Source: Pseudomonas sp.
GTDB taxonomy: Bacteria > Pseudomonadota > Gammaproteobacteria > Pseudomonadales > Pseudomonadaceae
NCBI GenBank assembly: GCA_007117785.1
Contig: SKFV01000066.1
Span: 1-8,253 of the forward strand
Direction of reading: 5' to 3'
DNA length: 8,253 nucleotides
Shown: piece after piece, positions 6,677 to 8,253 of the stretch
How positions within the stretch are numbered: position 1 is the first letter of the stretch
Layout: the number at the start of each line of letters is the position of its first letter
The notes under the pieces: generated by a model
Told to the model about the DNA's origin: nothing
Database searches by the model: none
Seen by the model: only the letters and a program-made list of their open reading frames with translations
Translations under genes and position numbers: made by a program

Positions 6677-6847
6677 GAAACGCTGATCAACTGCACATTG
6701 CTTTGTAAGTGGTGTTGCCCGCCACCTGTTGCAGACCGTCGATGCACAGGGACGTGCATCGACGAGCCCCATGAACGGCTCGTGGCGTTTCTGCAACAGG
6801 TGGCGGGCAACGCCGCTTAGCACGGAAATCAAATTGATCAGTGTTTC
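6677..6847. repeat. Nested inverted-repeat element (MITE-like or REP-like candidate)
   Basis: This imperfect palindrome of 171 bases fills most of the space between the small PHA gene and phaI. The outermost arms are 6677-6690 and 6834-6847 (13 of 14 positions pair). The main arms are 6706-6735 and 6790-6819 (28 of 30 pair, including an uninterrupted 22-bp core). Inside are two hairpins: CGTCGATGCAC (6737-6747) with its complement at 6754-6764, loop 6 bases, and ACGAGCC (6762-6768) with 6777-6783, loop 8 bases. All three arm mismatches are G-T in a sense that gives G-U pairs in plus-strand RNA. No transposase and no clear target duplication are seen. It starts 13 bases after the stop of the preceding gene, so it would form that gene's 3' untranslated region. 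It may be a dispersed intergenic repeat or a structured RNA; the window cannot tell. Confidence 0.75.
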
Positions 6848-6852
6848 CGTGC
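6820..6852 (+). terminator. Possible weak terminator or attenuator hairpin upstream of phaI
   Basis: GCACGGAAA (6820-6828) pairs perfectly with TTTCCGTGC (6844-6852) across a 15-base loop. A run of five T follows at 6859-6863, six bases past the stem, too far for a textbook terminator. This hairpin shares 6844-6847 with the outermost arm of the nested repeat and has 6834-6843 in its loop, so the two structures exclude each other. Confidence 0.35.
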
Positions 6853-6988
6853 CCAGAGTTTTTGCATCTCTCGCAACTTTTTTCCCGATTAGTATGTGTT
6901 TTCTAATTTTGCTGCGTAGCTTATGCATCAAGGATCGCTGTTTGATCCATTGCAAGTACCTTTTAAATCTATGTACTGGAGATTGATC
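6853..6988 (+). promoter_or_regulatory. AT-rich upstream region of phaI (probable promoter)
   Basis: The 136 bases before phaI are clearly richer in A and T than the surrounding genes, as expected for a promoter, but no pair of boxes close to consensus at proper spacing stands out. A short inverted repeat GGATC/GATCC (6932-6936, 6944-6948) could be an operator half-site pair. In Pseudomonas the phaI promoter is controlled by the TetR-like regulator PhaD, but I cannot link this palindrome to it. The ribosome site GGAGA (6978-6982) lies 6 bases before the phaI ATG. Confidence 0.35.
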
Positions 6989-7399
6989 ATGAGCAAATCT
7001 ACTACTGCTGCAAAAATCGAAGACAACGCTGCCACTTTCGCTGCTGACGTAAAAAACTACGCGCACCAGATCTGGTTGGCCGGCCTGGGCGCCTATGCCA
7101 AAGCTGGTAAAGAAGGTGCCGAATACTTCAAGAAGCTGGTTGAAGAAGGCGAAGCTGCCGAGAAGCAAGGCAAAGAGCTGATTGCTAGCCAGGTTGAAGC
7201 GGCTAACAGCAAGGTCGAGAGCTTCAAGGAGAAGTTTCAGGCCAAGACTGGCGGCCGTCTGAATAAGGTTGAAGAAGTGTTTGACGACCGTGTTGCTTCG
7301 ACCCTGTCACGCATGGGTATTCCAAGCAAGAAGGACGTTGACCAGCTTTCTGCTAAGCTGGATGATCTGAGTGCTGCACTCAAATCACTGAGCAAGTAA
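6989..7399 (+). CDS. phaI: PHA granule phasin PhaI
   Basis: Phasins coat the surface of intracellular polyhydroxyalkanoate granules, controlling their number and size. The 136-residue product contains the signature block NYAHQIWLAGLGAYAKAGKE (23-42). A long charged helix follows (about 43-95), then RVASTLSRMGIPSKKDV (101-117) and a leucine-rich heptad segment (118-134) likely to form a coiled coil for oligomerisation. Length is close to P. putida PhaI (139). The ATG at 6989 is preferred over in-frame ATGs at 6971 and 6923 because GGAGA sits 6 bases before it. Codons favour AAA, GCT, ACT and TCT, as in highly expressed genes, which suits an abundant granule protein. It is followed by phaF after 21 bases, probably on the same transcript, and shares its N-terminal domain with PhaF. 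Confidence 0.94.
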   Translation: MSKSTTAAKIEDNAATFAADVKNYAHQIWLAGLGAYAKAGKEGAEYFKKLVEEGEAAEKQGKELIASQVEAANSKVESFKEKFQAKTGGRLNKVEEVFDDRVASTLSRMGIPSKKDVDQLSAKLDDLSAALKSLSK

Positions 7400-7420
7400 A
7401 AGCCACAGAGGAGTGTTCCC

Positions 7421-8110
7421 ATGGCGGGTAAGAAGAAAGCAGATAAATCAGCAACAGGTTCCGGTTGGGTTAGCGAGATCGAGAATTACTCGCGCCAGAT
7501 CTGGCTGGCCGGCCTTGGCGCTTATGCCAAGGCAGGCAAAGAAGGCGTCAAGTTGTTCGAAGGCTTGATCAAGGACGGTGAGGCCGCTGAAAAGGTAGCC
7601 AAAACCGAAATCGACAAGCAGGTCGATACGCTGAAAGGCAAGCGCAAGTCCGGCAAGGCCACGCTGGATGATGCCAAGTCCAAGGCTGATCAGGCCAAGG
7701 GCAAGCTGACCGGCAAGTGGAACGAGCTTGAATCTGCTTTCGAGCAGCGCCTTAACAGCGCTGTATCCCGCCTGGGTGTTCCAACCCGTGGTGAGATTCA
7801 ACAACTGGACAGCAAGATTGATGAGCTGACCAAGCAGATCAGTGCGCTGGCGGCGAAAAAGCCGGCTGCAGCCAAGGCTGCTCCGAAAGCGACGCCAACC
7901 GCTACTGCTCGGCGCAAACCCGCAGCCAAGCCAGCGACTGCTGCCAGCAAACCAGCGGCAGCCGCCAAGAAGGCTCCGGCAAAACCGAAGGCGCCTGCCA
8001 AGCCGCGGGCAACAAACGCGGCCAAGCCTAAAGCTCCGGCCAAGCCCAAGGCTACGCCGGCGGCTACCAAACCGGCTACGCCGGAAGCTGACAAGCCTGC
8101 GGGTAGTTGA
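7421..8110 (+). CDS. phaF: PHA granule phasin and DNA-binding protein PhaF
   Basis: PhaF binds PHA granules through its N-terminal phasin domain and DNA through a histone H1-like tail. In P. putida it helps distribute granules to daughter cells. The 229-residue product has the phasin block NYSRQIWLAGLGAYAKAGKE (22-41), a long helix (42-110), RLNSAVSRLGVPTRGEI (110-126) and a heptad segment (127-145). From about residue 146 to the end it is almost only Lys, Ala, Pro and Thr, with AAKP, APAKPK and KPAA units. The tail is about 84 residues. The start has AGAGGAG 7 bases upstream, a strong site. The gene follows phaI by 21 bases and is closed by an intrinsic terminator. The tail length may vary between strains because of its repetitive coding sequence. 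Confidence 0.95.
   Translation: MAGKKKADKSATGSGWVSEIENYSRQIWLAGLGAYAKAGKEGVKLFEGLIKDGEAAEKVAKTEIDKQVDTLKGKRKSGKATLDDAKSKADQAKGKLTGKWNELESAFEQRLNSAVSRLGVPTRGEIQQLDSKIDELTKQISALAAKKPAAAKAAPKATPTATARRKPAAKPATAASKPAAAAKKAPAKPKAPAKPRATNAAKPKAPAKPKATPAATKPATPEADKPAGS
7856..8107 (+). repeat. Low-complexity Lys-Ala-Pro coding repeats (PhaF tail)
   Basis: The stretch encodes degenerate AAKP/APAKPK/KPAA units. At DNA level the units are diverged, but short exact copies remain, such as GGCTACGCCGG at 8050-8060 and 8074-8084. The composition is that of H1-like nucleic-acid-binding tails. Its very high G+C also opens long meaningless frames on the opposite strand. Confidence 0.8.
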
Positions 8111-8131
8111 TTGTGGTTCAGTTGTAAGTTG

Positions 8132-8159
8132 AAAAGCCCGGCGCATGCCGGGCTTTTTT
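8132..8159 (+). terminator. Intrinsic terminator after phaF
   Basis: AGCCCGGC (8135-8142) pairs perfectly with GCCGGGCT (8147-8154) around the 4-base loop GCAT. Three further A-T pairs lie at the base, and the stem runs into six T residues (8154-8159). It begins 22 bases after the phaF stop. The A-run on the left side (8132-8135) means it could also work for transcripts arriving from the right on the other strand. Confidence 0.93.
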
Positions 8160-8253
8160 ATGGTTCATCGCGGGTTAGCGTGAAAAAGTAGGAGACGGCG
8201 GTAAAACCGGTTAGTTTTGAGTTCGCCAAAACAACAAAATTAACCAATTCACC

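Noticed and set aside
6671..7168. Open frame of 165 codons on the minus strand across the nested repeat and phaI
   Set aside because: It reads the inverted repeat and the antisense of phaI. The same peptide fragment appears on both strands because of the palindrome, not because of coding.
7448..8146. Open frame of 232 codons on the minus strand opposite phaF
   Set aside because: Arg/Leu/Gly-rich composition arises from the complement of Lys/Ala/Pro codons. It also runs through the phaF terminator and has no family resemblance.
8158..8253. Open frame of 31 codons on the minus strand ending with TAA at the phaF terminator, where phaD would lie in Pseudomonas
   Set aside because: The translation (ending FTLTRDEP) does not resemble a TetR-family C-terminus, and its base composition is unlike the neighbouring genes. 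With only 93 bases I cannot support a gene. Otherwise I see only short AT-rich palindromes here.

Overview
The gene content and order point to a Pseudomonas-type gammaproteobacterium. The block rsmE-tatC-tatB-tatA-hisE-hisI-ubiB-ubiJ-ubiE facing a short PHA-system gene, phaI and phaF is the arrangement I know from Pseudomonas chromosomes (the PA5060-PA5071 region of P. aeruginosa, from memory). The protein sequences fit that group, perhaps a marine Halopseudomonas-like lineage, but the species assignment is inference.

Minus strand, positions 1-6176, read from right to left: ubiE, ubiJ and ubiB (ubiquinone biosynthesis) overlap by 1 and 4 bases. After 48 bases come hisI and hisE (histidine steps 3 and 2, overlapping by 8 bases). 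After 24 bases carrying a small hairpin come tatA, tatB and tatC (twin-arginine protein export), then rsmE (16S rRNA m3U1498 methyltransferase), which overlaps tatC by 4 bases. The 5' end of a gene for DNA-3-methyladenine glycosylase I (tag) follows and is cut by the window edge. The tight packing suggests one or a few long transcripts driven from the region upstream of ubiE.

Positions 6177-6388 are a divergent intergenic region. It holds a -10-like box for ubiE and a perfect 10-bp inverted repeat that would lie at the start of the ubiE leader.

Plus strand, positions 6389-8110: a small polyhydroxyalkanoate (PHA) system protein, then a 324-base spacer, then the phasin genes phaI and phaF, ending in a strong intrinsic terminator. 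PhaI and the N-terminal half of PhaF are paralogues that coat PHA storage granules. PhaF adds a lysine/alanine/proline-rich, histone H1-like tail that binds DNA. The last 93 bases contain nothing I can assign.

Most of the window is ordinary, conserved housekeeping sequence. The one element that coding genes do not explain is a 171-base nested inverted repeat at 6677-6847, between the small PHA gene and phaI. It has 29-30 bp arms enclosing two smaller hairpins, and an overlapping alternative hairpin. It looks like a MITE-like or REP-like intergenic repeat, or a structured 3'-UTR/leader RNA. I found no undescribed multi-gene system here.
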